DNA from: Procambarus clarkii
Taxonomy: Eukaryota > Arthropoda > Malacostraca > Decapoda > Cambaridae
Direction: 5' to 3'
Assembly: GCF_040958095.1 (NCBI RefSeq)
Contig: NC_091154.1
Location: 43,726,735-43,790,734 of the forward strand
Length of the DNA stretch: 64,000 nucleotides
The notes beneath the pieces are model-generated. The model did no database searches. It was not told the origin of the DNA and worked only from the letters and a program-made list of their open reading frames with translations. Position numbers and translations under genes: made by a program. Of the stretch, positions 44,426 through 54,808 are shown one piece after another. Each line of letters begins with the position of its first letter. Within the stretch, counting starts at the first letter, position 1.

Positions 44426-44586
44426 TATAGGTATAGTATATAATACGATAATGCATTTTTATTGTGTACAAGAAAAAAAAGACACTGATGCAAACGCCTC
44501 CTGGAGTTATCACCTGTTGCAACGAATCCATCACTGCAACAAACTGGGATTGGTCCCAAATGGTTCGCTGAATTGAGGTTGCACTG

Positions 44587-44897
44587 TATTACTTAAAATG
44601 CTAAAACAAAAACAGAAAGACACATGCGTCAATAAATTAAGAGAGATCCAATTCATGAAAGACAGTTATATCTTAGAATTCTTTGACATTCAACAAGGTG
44701 TGTGAATGGAACAATACCCTTTTTTATATATGGGATAGAGAATATCCTAGAACACCAAGTGCAGTTAAATGGCACTATTCAGCTTGCCTCCACACAGTTT
44801 ATATATACAAACATTTTTACATACCCAAATGATTATTTCTCATTGCTTAGGGATTAGTATATAATAGTTAATAATAATTGTGATAATTAAAAAGTAT

Positions 44898-44903
<6 letters not shown>
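44587..44903. other. AT-rich spacer
   Basis: No feature recognised between Tigger-F copy 2 and the first (TA)n array. Confidence 0.4.

Positions 44904-44985
<82 letters not shown>
44904..44985. repeat. (TA)n array 1
   Basis: Nearly pure AT dinucleotide, the first of eight such arrays that separate the modules up to 60250. The others are at 45351-45426, 45815-45881, 51072-51150, 51838-51904, 59280-59343, 59735-59832 and 60222-60250. Confidence 0.95.
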
Positions 44986-44988
<3 letters not shown>

Positions 44989-45347
44989 GTACCTAGTAGC
45001 CAGAATGCACTTCTCAGCCTACTATGCAAGGCCCGATTTGCCTAATAAGCCAAGTTTTCCTGAATAAATATATTTTCTCTAATTTTTTTCTTATGAAATG
45101 ATAAAGCAACCCATTTCATTATGTATGAGGTCAAATTTTTTTTATTCGAAATAAAATTAACGTAGATATATGACCGAACCTAACCAACCCTACCTAACCT
45201 AACCTAACCTATCTTTATAGGTTAGGTTAGGTAGCCTAAAAAGTTAGGTTAGGTAGTCGAAAAAAAATTAATTCATGAAAACTTGGCTTATTAGGCAAAT
45301 CGGGCCTTGAATAGTAGGCTGAGAAGTGCGTTCTGGCTACTAGGTAC

Positions 45348-45350
<3 letters not shown>
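44986..45350 (-). mobile_element. TTAGG-bearing inverted-repeat element (TEL-1)
   Basis: 365 bp with terminal inverted repeats of about 75 bp starting GTCGTACCTAGTAGCCAGAA. The central part carries blocks of CCTAACCTAACC / GGTTAGGTTAGG, matching the arthropod telomere unit TTAGG, arranged as a small inverted repeat around CTATCTTTATAGG. Non-coding. It lies in (TA)n on both sides and is in reverse orientation to TEL-2 to TEL-4. Confidence 0.85.
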
Positions 45351-45426
<76 letters not shown>

Positions 45427-45429
<3 letters not shown>

Positions 45430-45811
45430 GTACCTAGTAGCCAGAACTCACTTCTGAGCCTACTATGCAAGGCCCGATTTGCCTAATAAGCCAAGTTTTC
45501 ATGAATTAATTGCTTTTCGACTACCTAACCTACCTAACCTAACCTAACCTAACTTTTTGGGCTACCTAACCTAACCTAACCTATAGAGATAGGTTAGGTT
45601 AGGTTAGGTAGGGTTGGTTAGGTTCGGTCATATATCTACGTTAATTTTAACTCCAATAAAAAAAAATTGACCTCTTACATAATGAAATGCGTTGCTTTAT
45701 CATTTCATAAGAAAAAAATAGAGAAAATATATTATTTCATGAAAACTTGGCTTATTAGGCAAATCGGGCCTTGCATTGTAGGCTGAAAAGTGAGTTCTGG
45801 CTACTAGGTAC

Positions 45812-45814
<3 letters not shown>
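45427..45814 (+). mobile_element. TTAGG-bearing inverted-repeat element (TEL-2)
   Basis: 388 bp, same family as TEL-1 in the opposite orientation. Inverted ends GTCGTACCTAGTAGCCAGAA; telomere-like blocks between about 45520 and 45615; flanked by (TA)n. Confidence 0.85.
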
Positions 45815-45884
<70 letters not shown>

Positions 45885-46354
45885 TACAACCTTGATTCAA
45901 CGTACCCCGATTCAACGAATCTCCGGCTAGTTCGCACACTTTTCAGGCCGAATTTACTCACCCGGTTCGACGAACAATGGTTCGCCGAAGCGAGGGATGT
46001 TCGGATTTGGTTACGATGTCCAGACAGAGTTCACAGACTGGTGGAAAACTTTCCCATTCTATAACAGATTACAAATAATATTTCTCTCATATGACAAGTT
46101 GGATCACACAAGTGGATCACACAAGTAGACCACACATGTGGACCACAAGTGGTCCACAAGCTTACGATTTTGGGACAGAGTTCACAGAGTGGTGGAAAAC
46201 TTTCTCATTCTATCACAGATTACAATTAATAATTCCTTCATAAGAAGTTGAATCACACAAGTGAACCATATGAACCAAACACCAGCCAAAATGGTCCACA
46301 CAAACACCAGCCAGTGATCCACACAAGTGAACAACTGAGTTTCCATGATTTTCG

Positions 46355-46760
46355 TTCACTGATTTGGGGCACACGTATCTTTGTACATTAATTTAAAGGA
46401 TGAAGCGTGATTACCTAGCTACATGTGGTAAAATCTCCTTATAGACATTTTCTGCGATGAAACAAGATGAGTGAGGGTGGACAGATAAGAGAATACTATA
46501 CTGTAAACCTCACTTTACAGTGAGGTTTCACTCACTTTCGTCTGTGTGTCGTCATAGTTCAGTGACCCATGACTTTTGAAAGTTTCATATTAATAAATAA
46601 TTTCTAAAACCAGTGTTTTAATAGCTTTTTATTATCCTAATTAAACTAAACTAAATAAAACCGAAAATATGCTGTAACATGATAGACATCTGCTCTTTGA
46701 GAAATTACTGTATGTTATTGGAACAACTCCAGCGTGAGTGGACGGGTCTAATCCCTGTAC
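46355..46760. repeat. direct duplication in Tigger-F 5' region, left copy
   Basis: Shares ACTGATTTG, CACGTATCTTTGTA, GAAGCGTGATTA, ATCTCCTTATAGACATTTTC and the stretch up to GGAACAACTCCAGCGTGAG with 48035-48440. The two copies bracket the CCAT and CCGTGCCTG minisatellites. Confidence 0.8.
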
Positions 46761-46784
46761 ACACACCATGCTTGTTTCATATCC

Positions 46785-47693
46785 CTCCCTCCCCCCTCCC
46801 TCTCCCCCCCCCCTCTCTCTCTCTCTCTCCCCCCATCCATCCATCCATCCCCTCCCTCCATCCATCCCCTCCCTCCATCCATCCATCCAACTCCTCCATC
46901 CATCCATCCCCTCCCTCCATCCATCCATCCATCCATCCATCCATCCCCTTTCTCCATCCATCCCCTTCCTCCATCCATCCCCTCCCTCCATCCATCCCCT
47001 CCCTCCATCCATCCCCTCCATCCATCCCCTCCCTCCATCCATCCATCCATCCCCCCCCTCCATCCATCCATCCATCCCCTCCCTCCATCCATCCCCTCCA
47101 TCCATCCATCCATCCATCCATCCCCTCCCTCCCTCCCTCCATCCACTCCCTCCCTCCATCCATCCCCTCCCTCCATCCATCCCCTCCATCCATCCCCTCC
47201 CTCCATCCATCCATCCATCCCCCCCTCCATCCATCCATCCATCCCCTCCATCCATCCATCCATCCCCTCCCTCCATCCACTCCCTCCCTCCATCCATCCC
47301 CTCCATCCATCCATCCCCCTCCCTCCCTCCCTCCATCCATCCATCCATCCTTCCCCTCCATCCATCCATCCATCCATCCATCCATCCATCCATCCATCCT
47401 TCCCCTCCCTCCCTCCATCCATCCCCTCCCTCCATCCATCCATCCATCCCCTCCCTCCCCTCCCTCCCCTCCCTCCATCCATTCCCTCCCTCCCTCCATC
47501 CATCCATCCATCCCCTCCCTCCATCCCCTCCCTCCATCCATCCATCCATCCCCTCCCTCCATCCATCCCCTCCCTCCATCCATCCATCCCCTCCCTCCAT
47601 CCATCCCCTCCCTCCATCCATCCATCCCCTCCCTCCATCCATCCCCTCCCTCCATCCATCCATCCATCCCCTCCCTCCATCCATCCAGAATTG
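46785..47693. repeat. (CCATCCATCCCCTCCCT)n compound minisatellite
   Basis: About 0.9 kb of mixed CCAT and CCCTCCCT units. Long Ser/Pro/His/Ile frames on the plus strand and Gly/Trp/Met/Asp frames on the minus strand are repeat artefacts. Confidence 0.95.
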
Positions 47694-47819
47694 AAGAAAC
47701 AAATCAAGTTAAAAAAAAGTTAACTGGGTCAGAGTTAGGGTTATCAGCGAGTCGGTCCCTTCACCACCACCGACACACCTCCCCCGCCCCACCCCTACAG
47801 CCCATACACACACACACAC

Positions 47820-48045
47820 CCTCAAATCATCCATCCTTCCATCCCTCCCTCCATCCTACCATCAATCCATCTCCATCCTCTCCTTCCCTGCCTCCCTCCG
47901 TGCCTGTTTCCCTCCGTGCCTGCCTCCCTCCCTGCCTCTCCCTCCCAAGCTCTGCCTGCCTCCCTCCGTGCCTGTCTCCCTCCGTGCCTGTCTCCCTCCG
48001 TGCCTGCCTCCCTCCCTGCCTCTCCTCCCTCCCAACCTCCCACTG
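47820..48045. repeat. CCTCCCTCCGTGCCTG minisatellite
   Basis: Roughly a dozen imperfect units of about 16 bp (TCCCTCCGTGCCTGTC variants). It is separated from the CCAT array by about 125 bp of unique sequence. Confidence 0.9.
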
Positions 48046-48440
48046 ATTTGTGGCAGACGTATCTTTGTAAATTAATTTAAAGGCTGAAGCGTGATTAGCT
48101 AGCTACATGTCGTAAAATCTCCTTATAGACATTTTCTGTGATAAAACAAGGTGAGTGAGGGTGGACAGATAAGGGAATACTGTTCTGTAAACCTCACTTG
48201 GTTTTCCTTTGTCTGTGTCGTTATAGTTCAGTGACCCATGACTTTGAAAGTTTCAGACTAATAAATCATTTCTAAAACCAATGCTTTAATAGCTTTTTAT
48301 TATCCTAATTAAACTAAACTAAATAAAACCGAAAATATACTGTAATATGATAGACATCTGCTATTTGAGAAATTATTTGTTATTGGAACAACTCCAGCGT
48401 GAGCGAGTGGACGGGTCTAGTCCCTATACACACAGCACCA
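48035..48440. repeat. direct duplication in Tigger-F 5' region, right copy
   Basis: Counterpart of 46355-46760 with scattered differences. The transposase gene begins about 370 bp downstream. Confidence 0.8.
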
Positions 48441-48806
48441 TGCGTTTCTCGTTTCATTTCGTCGCCACAGTTCAGTGACTACGGCTTCGAAATATTAAAA
48501 TTAATAAATCAGTTCTAAAATAAGTTTTTTATATCTCTTATTATCCTAATAATGTCACTAATCTAAATATATAACCTAAAAATATATAATATGATGTAAA
48601 TCCAATATTTGAGATAAATTTATGTTACTGGATCTGGCTTAAACACCAGCCTACTGGAGGGTTTATAGACCTAGTCTGCGTTTATACAGTAGGCACCCAG
48701 TGCCAATACATTTGTCTGCGTGCAAGTGACGTGTTTGTCCGCCAGTGAAATAATAATCGTGGAATTTACCATTTTTTTGACTACAGCTTTATTAATATAC
48801 AACAAG

Positions 48807-50621
48807 ATGTCTCAAAGGCTTGCTAATCGTGCTGTATCTGCAAAGAGGAAGAGAAGTTTTTTATCCATTGAGCAGAAATTAGACATGATAGAGAAACATG
48901 AACGTGGCTACTCAGTTACTAGGCTGGCAGCAGAATTTAATGTCGGGAAAAGTACGGTGTGTGATATCAAGAGACAGAAAGATAATATTAGGAAGTTTCT
49001 TGCTTCGAGTGATAGTGGTGCATTAAATAAAAGGAAAACAATAAAAGGTTCTGCAAATACGAATTTGGATGAAGCTGTGTATAAATGGTTTAACCAGGAG
49101 CACTCTGTGGGGATGCCACTTGGCGGCGACGCCATTAAGACAGCAGCCGATAAATTTGCACAAAAGATGAACATTCCAGATTTTCGAGCAAGTGAAGGAT
49201 GGTTGCAAAGATTTAAGAATAGACATAATATTATGAACAGGAAAGTTTGTGGAGAATCATTAAGTGCAGATACGGATTCAGTCGAGCCATTTAAGCGTAA
49301 ATTAAATGATTACATAATAACAAATGATCTAAGGCGTTTTCAGGTATACAATGCCGATGAAACAGGCTTTAATTGGAAATGCTTGCAGAACAACACTTTG
49401 GCATCTAGGCTAGATGAGAGTGTTCCTGGCCGTAAGGTAAACAAAGAAAAAGTTTCTGCCATGCTGTGTGCAAATGCAGACGGAAGTCACAGAACAAAGT
49501 CCGCCATTGTGGGGAAGTCAAAAAACCCACGTGCTTTGAAAAATTTAATGAACAAGCTACCTGTGGTCTACTACAGCTCTAAAACAGCTTGGTTTACTGG
49601 AGATATTTTTGTAGACTGGTTCAAAAATCATTTTTGCAAAGAAGTTAGAGATTTTCAGATAAAGAAGTGTGGAGTGAGACAGAATGATGTCAAGGCATTA
49701 CTCTTGGTTGACAATGCCCCAGCTCATGTAGGGCTCGACAAATTAACGTCACATGATGGACGCATCAAATGTATGGCCTTGCCTCCCAATACCACCTCTC
49801 TGATCCAGCCAATGGATATGGGTGTTATATATGCAATGAAAAGGCTCTACAAACGAGAAATGAATAAAGAAATCATGGTGGTGTTTGAGTCAGATGAAGA
49901 CAAAAGACAAGGAACCGATTCGCGAGGTCAAGCAACACTGGAACGTTACCAAAAATACTCAATTAAGGAAGGTATTTACAACTGGGCTAAAGTTTGGGAT
50001 GAAGTTCAAGAGTCAACATTAAGAAATTGTTGGAAAAAACTCCTGTTGCTTGATCATGCTGATGAAGTGACTGAGGAAGAAATGGATTTTGAAGGATTTT
50101 CAAATGATATTTATCAAGAACTGCGTGCCGCTGGTGAGACGGAGTTGACGCTGAACGATGTGGAGGAGTGGTTAGATATTGATGCAGTCGATCAACCCAT
50201 TGGTCATTTAACAGATGATGAGATTATACAAAATGTTACTGGCACTGTTGACGACGACGGAAAGGAAGATGAGGATGAGAATGATAGCAGTTTACAATCT
50301 GCTACGTGTGCTAACGCATTGTTCCATGTTGAAAAACTCCTTGATATTGTTTCACAAACTGACAATCCAGAGCTACCAGGCTTTTATCAACACCTAAGGA
50401 CGATGAAAGATATTTGTCTCAAGGACATGACACAAAGAAGGAAACAAATGAAAATGAGTCAATATTTTTCACGAACTAGCAGCAAATCAATCAGCACAGC
50501 CGTACCCAGCACCAGCACAGCCGTACCCAGCACCAGCACAGCCGTACCCAGCACCAGCACAAAAGCAGCTGAAGCCAACATAGCAGCAGCGAGCACCAGC
50601 AAAGCTGATGCAAACATCTAA
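48807..50621 (+). CDS. Tigger-F DDE transposase (604 aa)
   Basis: Would bind the element ends and catalyse cut-and-paste transposition. The frame opens upstream at 48720, but the ATG at 48807 (AACAAGATGTCTC) begins the basic MSQRLANRAVSAKRKR start and is the likely initiator. Numbering from the longer frame (M30 is the likely start): HTH of CENP-B/psq type 41-90 (SIEQKLDMIEKHERGYSV, FNVGKSTV), CENP-B-type HTH 115-172 (EGWLQRFKNRHN), DDE core 205-375 with D213 (NADETGFNWK), D331 (LLLVDNAPAH) and D366 (SLIQPMDMGV); 34 residues separate the last two. An acidic segment and three TAVPSTS repeats end the protein. No stop or frameshift. Family assignment is strong, activity is inferred. Confidence 0.92.
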   Translation: MSQRLANRAVSAKRKRSFLSIEQKLDMIEKHERGYSVTRLAAEFNVGKSTVCDIKRQKDNIRKFLASSDSGALNKRKTIKGSANTNLDEAVYKWFNQEHSVGMPLGGDAIKTAADKFAQKMNIPDFRASEGWLQRFKNRHNIMNRKVCGESLSADTDSVEPFKRKLNDYIITNDLRRFQVYNADETGFNWKCLQNNTLASRLDESVPGRKVNKEKVSAMLCANADGSHRTKSAIVGKSKNPRALKNLMNKLPVVYYSSKTAWFTGDIFVDWFKNHFCKEVRDFQIKKCGVRQNDVKALLLVDNAPAHVGLDKLTSHDGRIKCMALPPNTTSLIQPMDMGVIYAMKRLYKREMNKEIMVVFESDEDKRQGTDSRGQATLERYQKYSIKEGIYNWAKVWDEVQESTLRNCWKKLLLLDHADEVTEEEMDFEGFSNDIYQELRAAGETELTLNDVEEWLDIDAVDQPIGHLTDDEIIQNVTGTVDDDGKEDEDENDSSLQSATCANALFHVEKLLDIVSQTDNPELPGFYQHLRTMKDICLKDMTQRRKQMKMSQYFSRTSSKSISTAVPSTSTAVPSTSTAVPSTSTKAAEANIAAASTSKADANI

Positions 50622-51069
50622 AAACATCGTGTGTGAAGTGAACAATTAGAATAGGTGTTAAATTTAAGTGTGTACATAGTGTTAAAATTAAAGTTGCAAT
50701 AATTCTAATGTACAATAGTTTTCAATAACTGTATTGTAGTACTCAACATACAGCAAAACAACTTTTAATAATACAGTGCTAACAGCTTAATGCACTGCAG
50801 TACCTATTTACTGTAGAGCATTCACAACTTCACAACACTTCAAGATGGACATAACTCCAACAATAAGGTAAATACATGAATTACAGTATTTTTAGTAGAG
50901 TAGTAAAATATAGGTACAGTAAGTAATATGATACAATGCATTTTTATTGTGTACAAGAAAAAAAAAAGACACTGACGCAAACGCCTCTTAAAGGTCACCT
51001 CTTGTAACGAATCCAACGCTCCAACGAACTGGGGGTGGTCCCATATAGTACGTTGAATCGAGGTTGTAC

Positions 51070-51150
<81 letters not shown>

Positions 51151-51152
<2 letters not shown>

Positions 51153-51410
51153 CTGAAAACTCACACCCCAGAAGTGACTCGAACCCATACTGCCAGGAGC
51201 AACGCAACTGGTATGTACAGGGATGCCTTAATCCGCTTGACCATCACGACCGGACATAAGGAAGTGATAGCAGAAGCTATTTGAACCACTTCCCCGCCGG
51301 CACTCGGATGGTAATCTTGGGCATAGCATTTTTATCAAATCACCTCATTCTTTGGGGCACACGTGAGGAACACAAATGCAAACAAGCCTGAATGGTCCCC
51401 AGGACTATAT
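51151..51410 (-). mobile_element. tRNA-Leu-like SINE, copy 1
   Basis: Reverse complement of the copy at 51572-51837. It includes the tRNA-like head (B box complement TGACTCGAACC) and the tail through GGGGCACACGTGAGGAACAC to CCTGAATGGTCCCCAGGACT. It follows directly on a (TA)n array. Confidence 0.75.
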
Positions 51411-51571
51411 ACAACTGAAAACTCACACCCCAGAAGTGACTCGAACCCATACTGCCAGGAGCAACGCAACTAGTATGTACAGGGACGCCTTAATCCACTT
51501 GACCATCACGACCGGACATAAGGAAGTGATAGCCGAAGCTATTTGAACCACTTCCCCGCCGGCACTCGGAT
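51411..51571 (-). mobile_element. tRNA-Leu-like SINE, copy 2, truncated
   Basis: Second minus-strand copy of the same head (AACTGAAAACTCACACCCCA onward). It stops at CGGCACTCGGATG, where it meets the plus-strand copy, so the tail is lost. Confidence 0.75.
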
Positions 51572-51835
51572 GCATTTGTGTTCCTCACGTGTGCCCCAAA
51601 GAATGAGGTGATTTGATAAAAATGCTATGCCCAAGATTACCATCCGAGTGCCGGCGGGGAAGTGGTTCAAATAGCTTCGGCTATCACTTCCTTATGTCCG
51701 GTCGTGATGGTCAAGCGGATTAAGGCGTCCCTGTACATACCAGTTGCGTTGCTCCTGGCAGTATGGGTTCGAGTCACTTCTGGGGTGTGAGTTTTCAGTT
51801 GTATATAGTCCTGGGGACCATTCAGGCTTGTTTGC

Positions 51836-51837
<2 letters not shown>
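51572..51837 (+). mobile_element. tRNA-Leu-like SINE, copy 3
   Basis: Plus-strand copy. A box TGGTCAAGCGG at 51708-51718 (consensus TGGYNNAGYGG) and B box GGTTCGAGTCA at 51766-51776 lie 47 bp apart, as in a tRNA with a long variable arm (Leu or Ser class). The acceptor and anticodon stems do not fold cleanly, and several copies exist here, so I call a SINE rather than a tRNA gene. It ends in (TA)n. Confidence 0.7.
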
Positions 51838-51910
<73 letters not shown>

Positions 51911-52305
51911 TATTAAATATGACCGAAAAAGCAAGATTAATAATTCTAACACGAATTTTCTCAATCTTTCATACATTTCTTTTCACTGTTGGAGGTAATT
52001 CAAAAATCAATTCTCCAAAATTCATTTTTATTTCTAGTCTGACGCGACACGAGCGCGTTTCGTAAAACTTATTACATTTTCAAAGACTTTAGTTTACAAA
52101 TACACAACTGAATAGAACTTACACATCTCCGATTTTGTTTATATCTACATTTGAGTGAGGTGGATGGGGTGAGGTGGCATTAATAGGGTATTAATTTTAT
52201 CAACACAAGACAGAACAAGAGGTGGCATTAATAGGGTATTAATTTCATCAACACAAGACAGAACACGAAACAATGGGTATTGAAATGGAAGTGATTGTAG
52301 AAAGC

Positions 52306-53511
52306 CTATTGGTCCATATTTCTTGATGCTTCTATATTGGAGCGGAGTCTTGAGGTGGGTAGAATATAGTTGTGCATTAATTGGCTGTTGATTGCTGGTG
52401 TTGACTTCTTAATGTGTAGTGCCTCGCAAACGTCAAGCCGCCTGCTATCGCTGTATCTATCGATGATTTCTGTGTTGTTTACTAGGATTTCTCTGGCGAT
52501 GGTTTGGTTGTGGGAAGAGATTATATGTTCCTTAATGGAGCCCTGTTGTTTATGCATTGTTAAATGCCTAGAAAGAGATGTTGTTGTCTTGCCTATATAC
52601 TGGGTTTTTTGGAGCTTACAGTCCCCAAGTGGGCATTTGAAGGCATAGACGACGTTGGTCTCTTTTAAAGCGTTCTGCTTTGTGTCTGGAGAGTTTCTCA
52701 TGAGTAGGCTGGCCGTTTTTCTGGTTTTATAGTAAATCGTCAGTTGTATCCTCTGATTTTTGTCTGTAGGGATAACGTTTCTATTAACAATATCTTTCAG
52801 GACCCTTTCCTCTGTTTTATGAGCTGTGGAAAAGAAGTTTCTGTAAAATAGTCTAATAGTGGGTATAGGTGTTGTGTTAGTTGTCTCTTCAGAGGTTGCA
52901 TGGCGTTTCACTTTCCTTCTTATGATGTCTTCAGCGAAACCATTGGAGAAGCCGTTGTTGACTAGGACCTGCCTTACCCTACAGAGTTCTTCGACTTGCT
53001 TCCATTCTGAGCTGTGGCTTAGAGCACGGTTGACATATGCGTTAACAACACTCCTCTTGTACCTGTCTGGGCAGTCGCTGTTGGCATTTAGGCACATTCC
53101 TATGTTCGTTTCCTTAGTGTAGACTGCAGTGTGGAAACCTCCGCTCTTTTCCATGACTGTTACATCTAGAAAGGGCAGCTTCCCATCCTTTTCCACCTCG
53201 TAAGTGAAACGCAGCACGGAACTCTGCTCAAAATGCCTCCTTCAGCTCCTGCAGATGTCTGACATCAGGTACCTGTGTAAAAATGTCGTCAACATACCTG
53301 CAGTATATGGCCGGTTTCAAGTTCATGTCGACTAAGACTTTTTGCTCGATGGTACCCATGTAGAAGTTTGCAAACAGGACACCTAGGGGAGAACCCATGG
53401 CGACCCCATCTACTTGCTTATACATGTGCCCATCCGGGCTCAAAAAGGGTGCCTCTTTAGTACAAGCTTGGAGTAGTTTCCTTAGAATATTCTCGGGTAT
53501 GTCAAGATTCA
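52306..53511 (-). pseudogene. PLE-1 polyprotein, RT catalytic core and GIY-YIG endonuclease
   Basis: Minus strand: DGVAMGSPLGVLFANFYM, then the catalytic RYVDDIFTQV, then an extra A in the run at 53230-53233 shifts the frame after LQELKEAF. The next frame (53217-52306) covers the thumb and connector and the endonuclease: VVYAFKCPLGDCKLQ, QYIGKTTTSLSRHLTMHKQQ, AREILVNNTEIIDRY, CEALHIKK. The GIY-YIG nuclease nicks target DNA for priming. One frameshift plus two insertions make the copy dead. Confidence 0.85.
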
Positions 53512-54458
53512 AGATATGTCATTCTCCCACCCTACCCATCAACATTGGTGTTCCCCAGGGCAGCATACTTGGCCCTCTCCTCTTTCTCATCTACATTAAT
53601 GACCTTCCAAATGCCTCCCAACACCTCAAACCAATTCTATTTGCTGACGACACAACCTTCATTTACTCCAGTCCTGATCCCCTTGCTCTAAATGCCACAG
53701 TAAATACTGAGCTAAATAAAGTCCATCTGTGGCTACCTGCCAACAAACTCACCCTTAACATTGACAAAACTTTCTATATTCTGTTTGGCAATAAATCCTC
53801 TAATCAAATAAATCTCAAAATAAACAATACCCAAATTTGTAACAAATTAGATGGCAAATTCCTTGGCATTCTCATTGACCACAAGCTGAATTTCCAGGGA
53901 CACATTCTAAACATATCAAAAAAAGTTTAAAAAACTGTGGGCATTCTTTCTAAGATCAGATATTATGTACCACGCCCTGCCCTGGTGACTCTCTATTACT
54001 CCCTTATCTATCCATATCTCAATTATGGTATTTGTGCTTGGGGCTCTACTACCTAAAATCACTTATGTCCTCTAATTACTCAACACAAAGCTGCTATTAG
54101 GACAATATCCAATTCTGGCCCCAGACATCACTCGGTACCCCTACTTAAATCTCTGAATATGTTAGACATTAAGTCACTGCACATTCTCTCATGTGTATTA
54201 TACATATATAAAACGCTAAACTATAATGCCAATCCTGATCTCAAAAGCTTCATAGAAGGTTGTAACAGAACCCATGAGCACCACACCAGAAATAAATACA
54301 GTTTTGATATTCCTAGAGTACAACTTAATCAAACCAGAAATGCTCTACAAATCAAGGGGCCCAGAATGTGGAATGACCTTCCCAACCATGTTAAATACTG
54401 TACCTCTCTCAACCAGTTTAAGTTAAAAACGAAGCTATACCTAATAAATTCCCTGTAA
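53512..54458 (+). pseudogene. LINE-B ORF2, C-terminal part
   Basis: Begins around INIGVPQGSILGPLLFLIYI and keeps the catalytic FADDTTFIYS and the thumb (KLTLNIDKTFYILFGN, KFLGILIDHKLNF). A TAA at about 53928 (KKV-stop-KTVG) and a second near 54053 interrupt it. The end GPRMWNDLPNHVKYCTSLNQ is open to the stop at 54456-54458. It is a clear homologue of LINE-A ORF2 but a separate family. Palm motif A and the endonuclease are missing by 5' truncation. Confidence 0.85.
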
Positions 54459-54808
54459 CCTACCTTACCCCTCTGTTGTCAACCCATGTATGTTTTTTTT
54501 TTTTTTTTCAAATCAACGCTGTTTGAATGTAATTTTCTGTAATAATTTGTAATTGTATTTGTGCTGCTTTTTCAACAATGTTCCCCCCTCTTTTACCTCT
54601 ATTTTTATTTGTTCTCAACACATTTTATTCTTTTTACCCATTAGTTTTAAGCTTTAGTCATTAATGTTTTTCCTGCCCGAAACGCTTTGCGTAATAGTGG
54701 CTTTAGGCATTGTATGTACTAGCTCTATCTATAAAGCCAACAAACCTTGTAAAATCTCTTTATGTATGTACCTTACCTAAATAAAAATTATTATTATTAT
54801 TATTATTA
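53512..54808 (+). mobile_element. LINE-B, 5'-truncated CR1/L2-group LINE in PLE-1
   Basis: Inserted between GTATGTCAAG and AGGAGTACAGG of PLE-1; the intact junction is seen in PLE-2 near 57690. A short AAG-type duplication is all I can see. It starts inside the reverse transcriptase and ends with CCTGCCCGAAACGCTTTGCG and an (ATT)n tail. A second 3' end of the same family lies at 34707-35060. Confidence 0.85.

Larger units (their letters stand above)
41751..44586 (+). mobile_element. Tigger-F copy 2, 5'-truncated, with two nested Tiggers
   Basis: Corresponds to the 3' part of Tigger-F copy 1 (about 50020-51071) and ends GAGGTTGCACTG at 44586 followed by TA. Two independent Tigger-type insertions with TA duplications sit inside it, at 42344-43293 and 43610-44425. 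Removing them realigns it with copy 1. Confidence 0.8.
45882..51071 (+). mobile_element. Tigger-F copy 1, full-length pogo/Tigger transposon
   Basis: 5190 bp. Ends CAGTACAACCTTGATTCAACG and, inverted, CAGTACAACCTCGATTCAACG, bounded by TA at 45880-45881 and 51072-51073 within (TA)n. It contains an open transposase gene near its 3' side. The unusually long 5' region (about 2.9 kb) contains two minisatellites between two direct copies of a segment of about 400 bp. Transposase, both ends and TA flanks are all present, so it may be autonomous. Confidence 0.9.

Noticed and set aside
45180..45240. Telomere end or telomere-associated locus because of TTAGG repeats
   Set aside because: The repeats are short, occur in inverted pairs inside defined 365-391-bp elements with terminal repeats, and unique TE sequence continues on both sides.
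46679..48046. Overlapping ORFs of 296-455 aa on both strands
   Set aside because: Produced by CCAT and CCTCCCTCCGTGCCTG repeats inside the Tigger-F leader.
51708..51776. Possible functional tRNA-Leu gene from good A and B boxes
   Set aside because: Acceptor and anticodon stems do not pair cleanly, three copies with SINE tails are present, and the head is joined to non-tRNA sequence.
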